A program made the translations under genes and the position numbers. Of a stretch of 29,615 bases of DNA, positions 1-7,161 are shown in pieces. Source of the stretch: DASSKA01 sp035690905 (GTDB lineage Bacteria; Actinomycetota; Actinomycetes; Propionibacteriales; Nocardioidaceae); contig DASSKA010000225.1 in the NCBI GenBank assembly GCA_035690905.1, positions 1-29,615 on the forward strand. Direction: 5' to 3'. The notes under the pieces are model-generated. The model saw only the letters and a list, made by a program, of their open reading frames with translations. It made no database searches and was not told where the DNA came from. How positions within the stretch are numbered: the stretch's first letter is position 1; each line of letters starts with the position of its first letter.

Positions 1-52
1 CACTCACGAGCAGGGCGAGGACGGCGAGGACGGCGGCCGGGCGGGTCAGCAC
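1..52 (-). CDS. N-terminus of a divergent exported protein (partial)
   Basis: Only the first 17 codons are inside the window. Read on the minus strand from a GTG at 52, the peptide begins VLTRPAAVLAVLALLVS, a short basic start followed by a hydrophobic stretch, as in a signal peptide or first membrane segment. A strong Shine-Dalgarno, GGAGGT, lies about 11 bases upstream of the GTG, which is what makes this a believable gene start. The gene is divergent from the RIO kinase region, so the roughly 110 bases between them should hold promoters for both directions. The product cannot be identified from this fragment. Confidence 0.55.
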   Translation of the reverse strand, partial: MLTRPAAVLAVLALLVS

Positions 53-166
53 GCGTGAAACCTACCTCCGGATATCCGTTGCGACTCGGCGGGTGGGGAT
101 GTCACACTGCTCGACGGCCCATGAGCAGGCCCGGCTCCCGCCGGTGCCCAGATGAGAGGAGGCGAC

Positions 167-268
167 ATGACGACCGAAGTCTTCGGCATGTCCATCGCCG
201 TTCACTCTCACGACTGGAGCACCCTCACCGATGCATTCGGAGCACACGGAGTTTCCTCGGAGCGCTGA
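167..268 (+). CDS. possible 33-aa upstream ORF overlapping the RIO kinase start
   Basis: A short ORF starts with ATG at 167, four bases after a consensus AGGAGG (157-162), and ends with TGA at 266-268. It overlaps the first 38 bases of the kinase gene in another frame. The kinase ATG at 231 has only a weak GGAG about 11 bases upstream, so the strongest ribosome-binding site in the region belongs to this ORF. It could be a translated leader that controls kinase translation. It could also mark a sequence error, with the kinase really beginning at 167. No similarity to a known peptide is recognised. Confidence 0.3.
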   Translation: MTTEVFGMSIAVHSHDWSTLTDAFGAHGVSSER

Positions 269-1139
269 CGCGCTCGACCTCTTCACCGACAGCTACACCC
301 ACGTCGACCCGCTGAGCGGGCTCGACCCGTCGTTCGTCTTCGACTTCCAGGCCTACGACGACCTCGACGACGGGCAGCGCTGGTCCACCTGGCTGTCCGT
401 CGAGCCGCTGAGCCGCGGCCCCGAGCCGAGGCCGGACTGGCTCGTCACCTCCCAGGGCGCGGTCGACACCGAGCTGGGGATCCTCACGACCGGCAAGGAG
501 GCCGACGTCTTCCTGCTCGAGCGGGCCGTGCCGAGTGACCCGGATCAGGCCACGCTGATGGCCGCCAAGCGGTACCGCTCCGAGCAGCACCGCAGCTTCC
601 ACCGCAGCTCCGCCTACACCGAGGGGCGGCGGACCAGGAACTCCCGGGACGCCCGCGCCCTGGCCAAGAAGACCGCCCACGGTCGTGAGGTGGCCGCCGG
701 CCACTGGGCCTGGGCGGAGTGGGAGGCGCTCCGACGGCTGTGGTCGGCCGGCGTGCCGGTGCCGTACCCGGTGCAGATCGACGGGACCGAGATCCTCATG
801 GAGTTCGTGCAGGTCGACGGCGCGGCAGCTCCCCGGCTGGCCCAGACCCGCCCGGGACGAGAGCTGCTCGCGTCGTACTTCCAGCAGCTGCGCGCCGCGA
901 TGGCCGAGCTGGCCCGGCTGGGTCTGGCCCATGGAGACCTCTCGCCGTACAACATCCTGGCGGCCGGGGATCGGCTGGTGATCATCGACCTGCCGCAGGC
1001 CGTCGACATCGTGGCCAACCCGACGGGCATGGACTTCCTGGTGCGCGACTGCCGCAACGTCTGCCGATGGTTCAACGCCCGCGGCCTCGACGTCGACGAG
1101 CACGACCTGTTCGCCGAGACCCTCGCCGCCGCCTTCTGA
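231..1139 (+). CDS. RIO-type serine/threonine kinase
   Basis: A 302-residue atypical protein kinase of the RIO family. The nucleotide-binding loop is GKEADVFLLE (88-97), with the ATP-anchoring lysine probably in AAKRYR (K113). The catalytic loop is HGDLSPYN (224-231, D226 and N231). The metal-binding motif, equivalent to DFG, is IIDLPQ (D243). These match RIO1-like kinases, which in archaea and eukaryotes act in small-subunit ribosome maturation; the bacterial role is unknown. The N-terminal 85 residues are acidic and lineage-specific. A LOG-family gene follows after 26 bases on the same strand and is probably co-transcribed. The start at 231 is the conventional choice, but a better ribosome-binding site serves an overlapping upstream ORF. 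Confidence 0.85.
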   Translation: MHSEHTEFPRSADALDLFTDSYTHVDPLSGLDPSFVFDFQAYDDLDDGQRWSTWLSVEPLSRGPEPRPDWLVTSQGAVDTELGILTTGKEADVFLLERAVPSDPDQATLMAAKRYRSEQHRSFHRSSAYTEGRRTRNSRDARALAKKTAHGREVAAGHWAWAEWEALRRLWSAGVPVPYPVQIDGTEILMEFVQVDGAAAPRLAQTRPGRELLASYFQQLRAAMAELARLGLAHGDLSPYNILAAGDRLVIIDLPQAVDIVANPTGMDFLVRDCRNVCRWFNARGLDVDEHDLFAETLAAAF

Positions 1140-1165
1140 CACACTTGTCGGCTAGGTTGATCGCC

Positions 1166-2254
1166 GTGGCACGACTGCGCGGCCGGACCCTCGAGGTGGA
1201 GACGCTCGCCGAGCTCGACGAGCGGCTGGCTCGGGGCGCCCGCTCGCTGGCCGGCTGGCACCTGCGCACGCTCGACCTCAGCGAGCGCGCGGACGCGCTG
1301 CACGCCGTGGACGTCAACGGCGCGCTGTTCCTCGGCTGCACGTTCGCGCCCGGCGGCGAGCGGGACCTGCGGACCCGAGGGGCACTGATCTTCCCGCTCG
1401 TGCCCGACGTGCCCGTGGACACCTACCGCGCGCAGCTCTACAGCCCCGCGGAGCTGTACGACGGGTTGGCGGACTCCTACCACGCCACCACGGACGCCCG
1501 GGTCTACGCCTGGTCGAAGCAGACCGGGTCCCGCGAGATGTCGCTGGTCAAGGCGCTGCACGACCACGCCATCGAAGACGCGCTACGCCGGTTCGTCGAC
1601 GACAAGCCGATGGTCGGCGTGATGGGCGGGCATGCACTGGAGCGCGGGTCGAAGGAGTATGTCGACGCGGCCCGCCTCGGCCATGCCCTGGCCGGCAACG
1701 GCCGGTTCGTGTGCACCGGCGGCGGGCCGGGCGCGATGGAGGCCGCGAACCTCGGCGCCTACCTCGCCGGCCATGACCTGGACGAGCTGGACCGGGCGAT
1801 CAAGACGGTGGTCGCGGTGCCGGCCTTCCGGCCGTCGGTGACCGACTGGGCCAGGGCCGCGTTCGAGGTGCTGGACCGCTGGCCGGACGGCCTCGACTCG
1901 CTGGGCATCCCGACCTGGCACTATGGCCACGAGCCGCCGAACGCGTTCGCCACCTCGATCGCGAAGTACTTCAAGAACGCCATCCGCGAGGACATCCTGC
2001 TGCGCGTGTGCTCCGCCGGGATCGTGTTCCTGCCGGGGTTCGGCGGCACCGTCCAGGAGATCTTCCAGGACGCCTGCGAGAACTACTACTCCGACGCGAC
2101 GACGGTGGCACCGATGGTGCTGGTCGGGAAGAAGTACTGGACCGAGACGGTGCCGGCGTGGCCGCTGCTGCACTCCCTGGCCCGCGGCCGCGCCATGGAG
2201 TCGCTGGTGCACCTGGTCGACGACCCTGCCGACGTGGCCCCGCTCCTCGCCTGA
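1166..2254 (+). CDS. LOG-family (lysine decarboxylase-like) Rossmann protein
   Basis: A 362-residue protein with the LOG nucleotide-binding signatures GGGPGAMEA (185-193) and PGFGGTVQE (290-298). Short LOG proteins (about 190 residues) are cytokinin-activating phosphoribohydrolases acting on nucleoside monophosphates. This one belongs to a longer bacterial type with about 145 extra N-terminal residues, so the substrate is uncertain. The third residue of the usual PGGxGTxxE motif is Phe here. The GTG at 1166 is chosen because an AGG lies about 10 bases upstream; TTG codons at 1145 and 1157 are alternatives. Longer in-frame upstream sequence overlaps the kinase and is not coding. The stop lies one base from the convergent rlmN stop. 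Confidence 0.8.
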   Translation: MARLRGRTLEVETLAELDERLARGARSLAGWHLRTLDLSERADALHAVDVNGALFLGCTFAPGGERDLRTRGALIFPLVPDVPVDTYRAQLYSPAELYDGLADSYHATTDARVYAWSKQTGSREMSLVKALHDHAIEDALRRFVDDKPMVGVMGGHALERGSKEYVDAARLGHALAGNGRFVCTGGGPGAMEAANLGAYLAGHDLDELDRAIKTVVAVPAFRPSVTDWARAAFEVLDRWPDGLDSLGIPTWHYGHEPPNAFATSIAKYFKNAIREDILLRVCSAGIVFLPGFGGTVQEIFQDACENYYSDATTVAPMVLVGKKYWTETVPAWPLLHSLARGRAMESLVHLVDDPADVAPLLA

Positions 2255-2255
2255 C

Positions 2256-3380
2256 TCAGCGGTCGGAGGCGGCGAGCTGGCCGCAGGCTCCGTCGATCTC
2301 GCGGCCCCGGGTGTCGCGGACCGTGGTCGGCACCCCCTTGGCCTCCAGCCGGCGCACGAACTCCCTCTCGTCGGCCGGGTCCGACGCGGTCCACTTCGAG
2401 CCCGGCGTCGGGTTGAGCGGGATCAGGTTCACGTGCACCCAGCCCCAGTCTCCGTACGACGCGAGCACGTCGCCGAGCAGGTCGGCCCGCCAGGCCTGGT
2501 CGTTGATGCCGCGCATCATGGCGTACTCGATGGAGACTCGTCGCTTCGTCGTACGTGCGTACTCCCACGCCGACTCGACCGCCTCGTGCACCGACCAGCG
2601 GGTGTTGACCGGCACCAGCTCGTTGCGCAGCTCGTCGTCCGGGGCGTGCAGGGACAGCGCCAAGGTGACGGGCAGGCCCTCGCCTGCCAGCTGCCGGATC
2701 CGCGGCACCAGACCGACGGTGGACACCGTGACGCCGCGCGCCGACATGCCCAGCCCGTCCGGCGCCTTGTCGGTGAGCCGGCGTACGGCGCCCAGCACGG
2801 CCTTGTAGTTCGCGAGCGGCTCCCCCATCCCCATGAACACCACGTTGGAGACCCGACCGGGACCTCCCGGCACCTCGTTGCGGGCCAGCGCACGAGCCCC
2901 GGCGACCACCTGCTCCACGATCTCCGCGGTCGACATGTTGCGCTGCAGCCCGCCCTGGCCGGTGGCGCAGAACGGGCATGCCATCCCGCAGCCGGCCTGG
3001 GAGGACACGCACATCGTGACCCGGTCCGGGTAGCGCATCAGCACCGACTCGACCAGCGCACCGTCGAACAGTCGCCACAGCGTCTTGCGGGTGGTCCCGC
3101 GGTCGGCCTCCAGGGTGCGCAGCGGGCTCATCAGCCGGGGCAGCAGCGACTCCACGAGCCGCTCCCGGTCGGCGGCCGGCAGGTCGGTCATCTGCTCCGG
3201 GTCGTCGACCAGCCGGGAGAAGTAGTGGGCGGCCAGCTGACGCGCCCGGAATCCGGGCAGCCCCGCGTCGACGGCCAGCTGCTTGCGCTGGGCGGGGTCC
3301 AGGTCGGCCAGGTGACGAGGCGGCTTGCCGCGGCCGCGCGGCGCGTCGAAGACCAGCGGGAGGCGGGTGGGTTCAGGCAT
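2256..3380 (-). CDS. rlmN: dual-specificity 23S rRNA/tRNA adenine-C2 methyltransferase RlmN
   Basis: A 374-residue radical-SAM enzyme that methylates C2 of A2503 in 23S rRNA and A37 in tRNAs. The 4Fe-4S/SAM motif is C131-x3-C135-x2-C138 (CGMACPFC), with GMGEP at 184-188. The two further cysteines of the RlmN mechanism are present: C124 in MCVSSQ and C366 in ACGQL near the C-terminus. Length and motifs are standard, so it should be active. The ATG at 3380 has a good AGGAAGG upstream that overlaps the TAG stop of the preceding phosphatase gene, so this is the last gene of the cdsA-phosphatase-rlmN string. It converges with the LOG gene across one base, leaving no room for a dedicated terminator. 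Confidence 0.97.
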   Translation of the reverse strand: MPEPTRLPLVFDAPRGRGKPPRHLADLDPAQRKQLAVDAGLPGFRARQLAAHYFSRLVDDPEQMTDLPAADRERLVESLLPRLMSPLRTLEADRGTTRKTLWRLFDGALVESVLMRYPDRVTMCVSSQAGCGMACPFCATGQGGLQRNMSTAEIVEQVVAGARALARNEVPGGPGRVSNVVFMGMGEPLANYKAVLGAVRRLTDKAPDGLGMSARGVTVSTVGLVPRIRQLAGEGLPVTLALSLHAPDDELRNELVPVNTRWSVHEAVESAWEYARTTKRRVSIEYAMMRGINDQAWRADLLGDVLASYGDWGWVHVNLIPLNPTPGSKWTASDPADEREFVRRLEAKGVPTTVRDTRGREIDGACGQLAASDR

Positions 3381-3387
3381 GACCTTC

Positions 3388-3972
3388 CTAGTGTCCCACC
3401 CGGCTCCAGCCGCCTCGAAATCGAAGGATCCACAGGTCCGGCATGGCGAGCCCGGCCCAGGCGCCGAGGTCCGGCGGCTCCCCGGTCAGCTCTGCGACCA
3501 GCACCGTCCAGGCGGTGCCGTGCCCGACCAGCACCAGCGGATCGTCCGGGCACTCGGCGAGGATCCGGCGCACCGCCGGCAGCAGCCGGTCCCGAGTGGC
3601 GGAGAGCGGCTCCCACCCGGGGAGGGCGGAGCGGTCCGGCTCGGCGAACACCCGCCTCACGAGCGCCTCCCAGTCGGCCCGGTCGCCGAACCATGGCGTC
3701 ACGGCCCGCTCCTGCTCGCGAAGTTCGTCGACCACGATGATGTCGCTGTCGGTGAGGCGGCGGGCGGTTCCCTGGGCCTTCGGCTCCGGGGAGGAGAACC
3801 ACCGGGCCCGCTCGGGCAGCAGTCCCGAGGAGCGCAGCCGATCGATGCCGGGGAGGCCGTCCGGGTCGAGCGGCCAGCTCGAGGCGGGCTTGTCCGGCTG
3901 GATGCGCGGGCGGCCGTGCCGCACGAGGTACAGCCGTCTTCCTCCGTCGTACGACGGAGGAATCGAGCTCAC
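3388..3972 (-). CDS. histidine phosphatase superfamily protein (SixA/phosphoglycerate mutase-like)
   Basis: A 194-residue protein with the phospho-acceptor motif LVRHGRP near the N-terminus (H19) and the second histidine in LVGHGTAW (about H151). The usual SSPxxRAxxTA motif reads SSPEPKAQGTA, with Lys for Arg. The family dephosphorylates small metabolites or phosphohistidine; the substrate here is unknown. The GTG at 3972 is chosen because GTGA overlaps the cdsA TGA stop (3969-3971), a typical coupled start, with GGTGG just upstream. An in-frame ATG at 4008 would run 39 bases into cdsA. A 24-base perfect palindrome lies in codons 4 to 12, so the mRNA start region may be strongly folded. Its position between cdsA and rlmN looks like an insertion into the conserved string. 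Confidence 0.85.
   Translation of the reverse strand: MSSIPPSYDGGRRLYLVRHGRPRIQPDKPASSWPLDPDGLPGIDRLRSSGLLPERARWFSSPEPKAQGTARRLTDSDIIVVDELREQERAVTPWFGDRADWEALVRRVFAEPDRSALPGWEPLSATRDRLLPAVRRILAECPDDPLVLVGHGTAWTVLVAELTGEPPDLGAWAGLAMPDLWILRFRGGWSRVGH
3939..3962. repeat. 24-bp perfect palindrome at the start of the phosphatase gene
   Basis: TTCCTCCGTCGT is followed immediately by its exact reverse complement ACGACGGAGGAA, a gap-free 24-base dyad. It lies 10 to 33 bases inside the phosphatase gene measured from the GTG. It contains overlapping copies of GTCGTAC and GTACGAC, a word that is over-represented across the window. It could be a protein-binding site, or an mRNA hairpin (about 10 bp stem) damping translation of the phosphatase. 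Confidence 0.8.
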
Positions 3973-4832
3973 CTGACCACCGGCACCAGGCAGACGAGCA
4001 CCAGCCACACCGGCGCCACGGTGGCCAGCAGCGAGTCGAGCCGGTCCATCAGGCCGCCGTGTCCCGGCACGACCGAGGACATGTCCTTGATGCCCAGGTC
4101 ACGCTTGACCAGCGACTCGATCAGGTCGCCGGAGGTCGCGAACACCACCGCGACCGCGCCCAGCAGCAGACCGACCCACCACTGCCCGTGCAGGAGGTAC
4201 ACCACCGACGCCCAGCCGGCGACCAGGCACAGGGCCACCGACCCGGCGAACCCCTCCCAGGACTTCTTCGGCGAGATCAGCGGGGCCATCGGGTGCCGCC
4301 CGAACAGCACCCCCACTGCGTAGCCGCCCACGTCGGAGGCCACGGTCACCAGGATGAACGTGACCACCCGATGCACCCCGTCCGGCCGCTCGAGCATCAG
4401 CGCCACGAAGCCGGCGAGGAACGGCACGTACGTCGCGGTGAACACGCCCGCTGTCGCGTCTCGCACATAGCCGGCCACCCCGGACCGCAGCCGCCACAGG
4501 AGTACGGCGAAGGTGGTGATCGCCAGGGCGGGCAGCAGCACCACCGGCCCGCCGAGGTAGGCACCCACGATCATCGCCACCGCACCGGCCATCACCAGCG
4601 GCCAGCCGAACCGGATCTCGCGGACCGCGAAGGCCTCCTTGAGCTCCCAGATGCCGACCAGGATCGCGGCCAGCACCACGGCGAGGAACGCCGGTTTCCA
4701 GAACACCAGCGAGGCGATGATGACCGCGCCGAGCACCACCGCCGAGGTGATGGCCACCGGCAGGTTGCGACCGGCACGGCTCGGCCTGCCCACCGGGACA
4801 GGCTCGAGCGGCGGGATGTCGGAGGAGCTCAT
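3969..4832 (-). CDS. cdsA: phosphatidate cytidylyltransferase
   Basis: A 287-residue integral membrane enzyme that makes CDP-diacylglycerol from phosphatidic acid and CTP, the branch point for phospholipid synthesis. After a polar N-terminus of about 20 residues come a series of hydrophobic helices. The family signature is near the C-terminus: SSVVPGHGGLMDRLDS (252-267), with the catalytic aspartates D263 and D266. SPKKSWEG in the middle is also typical. It follows frr by 20 bases, the usual pyrH-frr-cdsA order. The ATG at 4832 has no clear Shine-Dalgarno, suggesting read-through from frr. The downstream phosphatase overlaps by GTGA. Confidence 0.95.
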   Translation of the reverse strand: MSSSDIPPLEPVPVGRPSRAGRNLPVAITSAVVLGAVIIASLVFWKPAFLAVVLAAILVGIWELKEAFAVREIRFGWPLVMAGAVAMIVGAYLGGPVVLLPALAITTFAVLLWRLRSGVAGYVRDATAGVFTATYVPFLAGFVALMLERPDGVHRVVTFILVTVASDVGGYAVGVLFGRHPMAPLISPKKSWEGFAGSVALCLVAGWASVVYLLHGQWWVGLLLGAVAVVFATSGDLIESLVKRDLGIKDMSSVVPGHGGLMDRLDSLLATVAPVWLVLVCLVPVVR

Positions 4833-4852
4833 GGATGAACGGCCGGGCGCGC

Positions 4853-5410
4853 TCAGACCTCGAGCAGCTCGGACTCCTTGTGCTTGAGCATCTCGTCGAC
4901 CGCGTCGGTGTGCTTCTTGGTCATCGCGTCGAGACGCTTCTCGGCGCCGGTGACGTCGTCCTTGCCGACCTCGCCGTCCTTCTCCAGCTTGTCGAGCGCC
5001 TGCTTGGCGTGCCGGCGGATGTTGCGAATGGCGACCCGACCCTCTTCGGCCTTGGTCTTGGCCATCTTGATGTAGTCCTTGCGGCGCTCCTCGGTGAGCT
5101 CGGGCAGCACCACCCGGATCGTCTTGCCGTCGTCGGTCGGGTTCACCCCGAGGTCGGAGTCGCGGATCGCCTTCTCGATCGCGGACATCGCGCTCATGTC
5201 GAAGGGGCTGATCAGGATCACCCGCGCCTCCGGCGCCGTGAACGACGCCAGCTGCTGCAGGGGTGTCGGGGTGCCGTAGTAGTCGGCGGTGATCTTGTGG
5301 AACATCGACGGGTTGGCCCGACCGGTCCGAATCGCCGCGAAGTCCTCCCGGGCGACCTCGACCGCCTTGTCCATCTTCTGGTCGGCCTCGGAGAGAGTGT
5401 CGTTGATCAC
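4853..5410 (-). CDS. frr: ribosome recycling factor
   Basis: A 185-residue protein of standard length that with EF-G splits post-termination ribosomes. Diagnostic stretches include the N-terminal helix, RTGRANPSM, a central domain with SPFDMSAM, and the C-terminal helices with NIRRHAK. The start is GTG at 5410 with AGGAG about 7 bases upstream. It sits 55 bases downstream of pyrH on the same strand, the usual arrangement, and is followed by cdsA after 20 bases. Confidence 0.97.
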   Translation of the reverse strand: MINDTLSEADQKMDKAVEVAREDFAAIRTGRANPSMFHKITADYYGTPTPLQQLASFTAPEARVILISPFDMSAMSAIEKAIRDSDLGVNPTDDGKTIRVVLPELTEERRKDYIKMAKTKAEEGRVAIRNIRRHAKQALDKLEKDGEVGKDDVTGAEKRLDAMTKKHTDAVDEMLKHKESELLEV

Positions 5411-5465
5411 GGCTGCTCCTTCATGGTGTCGTCGCTGCGGTGGTTACGTGGCTTTCCGCCGCGCG

Positions 5466-6179
5466 TCAGGCGTCTCGAGCCACCGTCGTACCGATCTTCT
5501 CACCCGAGACGACCCGGCCGATGTTCCCGTCGACGGAGAGGTTGAACACGATCATGGTCATGTTGTTGTCCCGGCACAGGCTCACCGAGGTCGCGTCGGC
5601 GACCTTGAGCCCGCGGGTCAGGAAGTCGTCGTAGGTGAGGTGGTCGAACTTCACCGCGTCCGGGTTGGTGTGCGGGTCGTAGTCGTAGACCCCGTCGACG
5701 CCCTGCTTGCCCATCAGGATCACCTGGCAGCCGATCTCCAGCGCGCGCTGGGCGGCCACCGTGTCGGTGGAGAAGTACGGCATGCCGGCGCCGGCGCCGA
5801 AGATGACCACGCGGCCCTTCTCCAGGTGCCGGATGGCCCGCCGGGGGATGTAGGGCTCGGCGACCTGGCCCATCGCGATCGCGGACTGCACCCGGGTCTC
5901 GACGCCCTGCTTCTCCATGAAGTCCTGCAGCGCCAGGCAGTTCATCACCGTGCCGAGCATGCCCATGTAGTCCGCGCGGGAGCGGTCCATGCCCCGCTGC
6001 TGCAGCTCGGCGCCGCGGAAGAAGTTGCCGCCGCCGACGACCACGGCGACCTGGACGCCGCCGCGCACCACCTCGGCGATCTCCTTGGCGAGCTGGTTGA
6101 CGACATCGGGGTCGACCCCGATCTTGCCACCACCGAACACCTCGCCCGAGAGCTTCAGCAGGACTCGCTTGTAGGTCAT
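5466..6179 (-). CDS. pyrH: uridylate kinase (UMP kinase)
   Basis: A 237-residue amino-acid-kinase-fold enzyme converting UMP to UDP, normally hexameric and regulated by GTP and UTP. It begins MTYKRVLLKLSGE, with the phosphate-binding lysine in LKLSGE, followed by VVGGGNFFRG (about 47-56) and the nucleotide site GAGMPYFSTDT. The ATG at 6179 is chosen because GGGAG lies just upstream and the family N-terminus starts here. The frame stays open for 25 more codons upstream, but these do not look like protein. Upstream lies a 127-base gap from tsf with a strong inverted repeat, so pyrH may have its own promoter or be attenuated relative to rpsB-tsf. Confidence 0.97.
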   Translation of the reverse strand: MTYKRVLLKLSGEVFGGGKIGVDPDVVNQLAKEIAEVVRGGVQVAVVVGGGNFFRGAELQQRGMDRSRADYMGMLGTVMNCLALQDFMEKQGVETRVQSAIAMGQVAEPYIPRRAIRHLEKGRVVIFGAGAGMPYFSTDTVAAQRALEIGCQVILMGKQGVDGVYDYDPHTNPDAVKFDHLTYDDFLTRGLKVADATSVSLCRDNNMTMIVFNLSVDGNIGRVVSGEKIGTTVARDA

Positions 6180-6221
6180 CGGCTCCCCTGGTCCCGAGTA
6201 CGACGGACGGTGCGGACAGGC

Positions 6222-6274
6222 CAGGAGGCCGGTGCCGCGGAAGCTGCTGTGCACTCCACCGAACCGGCCTCCTG
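6222..6274 (-). terminator. hairpin between tsf and pyrH (terminator or attenuator candidate)
   Basis: The two arms 6222-6233 (CAGGAGGCCGGT) and 6263-6274 (ACCGGCCTCCTG) are perfect 12-base complements, separated by a 29-base loop. The stem is 9 of 12 G or C. It sits 33 bases past the tsf stop. No run of T follows on the minus strand, as is common for actinobacterial terminators, so it may terminate partially or process the rpsB-tsf transcript before pyrH. Confidence 0.5.
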
Positions 6275-6306
6275 TCGTGGACGTCTGTGGGCTGAACCCT
6301 AGTCGA

Positions 6307-7122
6307 TCAGGCTCCGACCTCGAAGCGGGCGAACCGCTTGACGGTGACGCCGGCGGCGTCGAGCACCTTGCCGACCGACATCTTGTCCTGCTGGACCGAG
6401 GGCTGCTCCAGGAGGGTGGCCTCCTTGTAGTAGCTGTTCAGCCGGCCCTCGACGATCTTGGCCACCACGTGCTCTGGCTTGCCCTCCTCCTTGGCGGTGG
6501 CCTCGGCGATCTCGCGCTCCTTGGCCACCACGTCGGCGGGTACCTCGTCGCGGGAGAGGTACTGCGGACGCATCGCGGCGACCTGCATGGCCGCCCCGCG
6601 AGCCGCGTCGGCGTCCCCTCCGTCGTACTCCACCAGCACGCCGACGGTCGGCGGCAGGTCGGAGGCGCGGCGGTGCATGTAGGCGACCACCGGCTCGTCG
6701 AACACGGCCACCCGGCCGAGCTCGATCTTCTCGCCGATCCGGACGGCGAGCGCCTCCACGGTCTCGCCGACCGTGGAGCCGCCCAGCTTCACCGACTTCA
6801 GCGCCTCGGTGTCGGCCGGCTTGGCCTCGGCCGCGGCCTCGGCGATCTGCTGCGCGGTGTCGATGAAGTCGTCGCTCTTGGCTACGAAGTCGGTCTCGCA
6901 GTTCAGCTCGACCAGGGCGGTGCCGGCGTTGGCGACCAGGCCCGCGGAAGCGGTGCGCTCGGCGCCGCGCTTGGCGGCCTTCGCCGCGCCCTTGACGCGC
7001 AGGATCTCGACCGCCTTGTCGAGGTCGCCGTCTGCCTCCTCCAGCGCCTTCTTGCTGTCCATCATGCCCGCGCCGGTCAGGTCGCGGAGCTTCTTGACGT
7101 CTGCGGCGGAGATGTTCGCCAT
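6307..7122 (-). CDS. tsf: translation elongation factor Ts
   Basis: A 271-residue guanine-nucleotide exchange factor for EF-Tu. The N-terminal UBA-like domain begins MANISAADVKKLRDLTGAG, and the EF-Tu-contacting motif TDFVA is at 77-81 within NCETDFVAKSDDF. Length is normal for actinobacteria. AAGGA lies about 7 bases before the ATG at 7122. It follows rpsB by 39 bases, the near-universal pairing, and the two are surely co-transcribed. A strong inverted repeat 33 bases downstream may end most transcripts. Confidence 0.98.
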   Translation of the reverse strand: MANISAADVKKLRDLTGAGMMDSKKALEEADGDLDKAVEILRVKGAAKAAKRGAERTASAGLVANAGTALVELNCETDFVAKSDDFIDTAQQIAEAAAEAKPADTEALKSVKLGGSTVGETVEALAVRIGEKIELGRVAVFDEPVVAYMHRRASDLPPTVGVLVEYDGGDADAARGAAMQVAAMRPQYLSRDEVPADVVAKEREIAEATAKEEGKPEHVVAKIVEGRLNSYYKEATLLEQPSVQQDKMSVGKVLDAAGVTVKRFARFEVGA

Positions 7123-7161
7123 GACTGTCCTTCTACCTCGTGTTCGTGGGTTGGGTTTCGC

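Noticed and set aside
719..1165. Upstream extension of the LOG-family reading frame
   Set aside because: It overlaps the RIO kinase in another frame, and its translation is Arg/Gly/Ala-rich shadow sequence; GTG 1166 is the sensible start.
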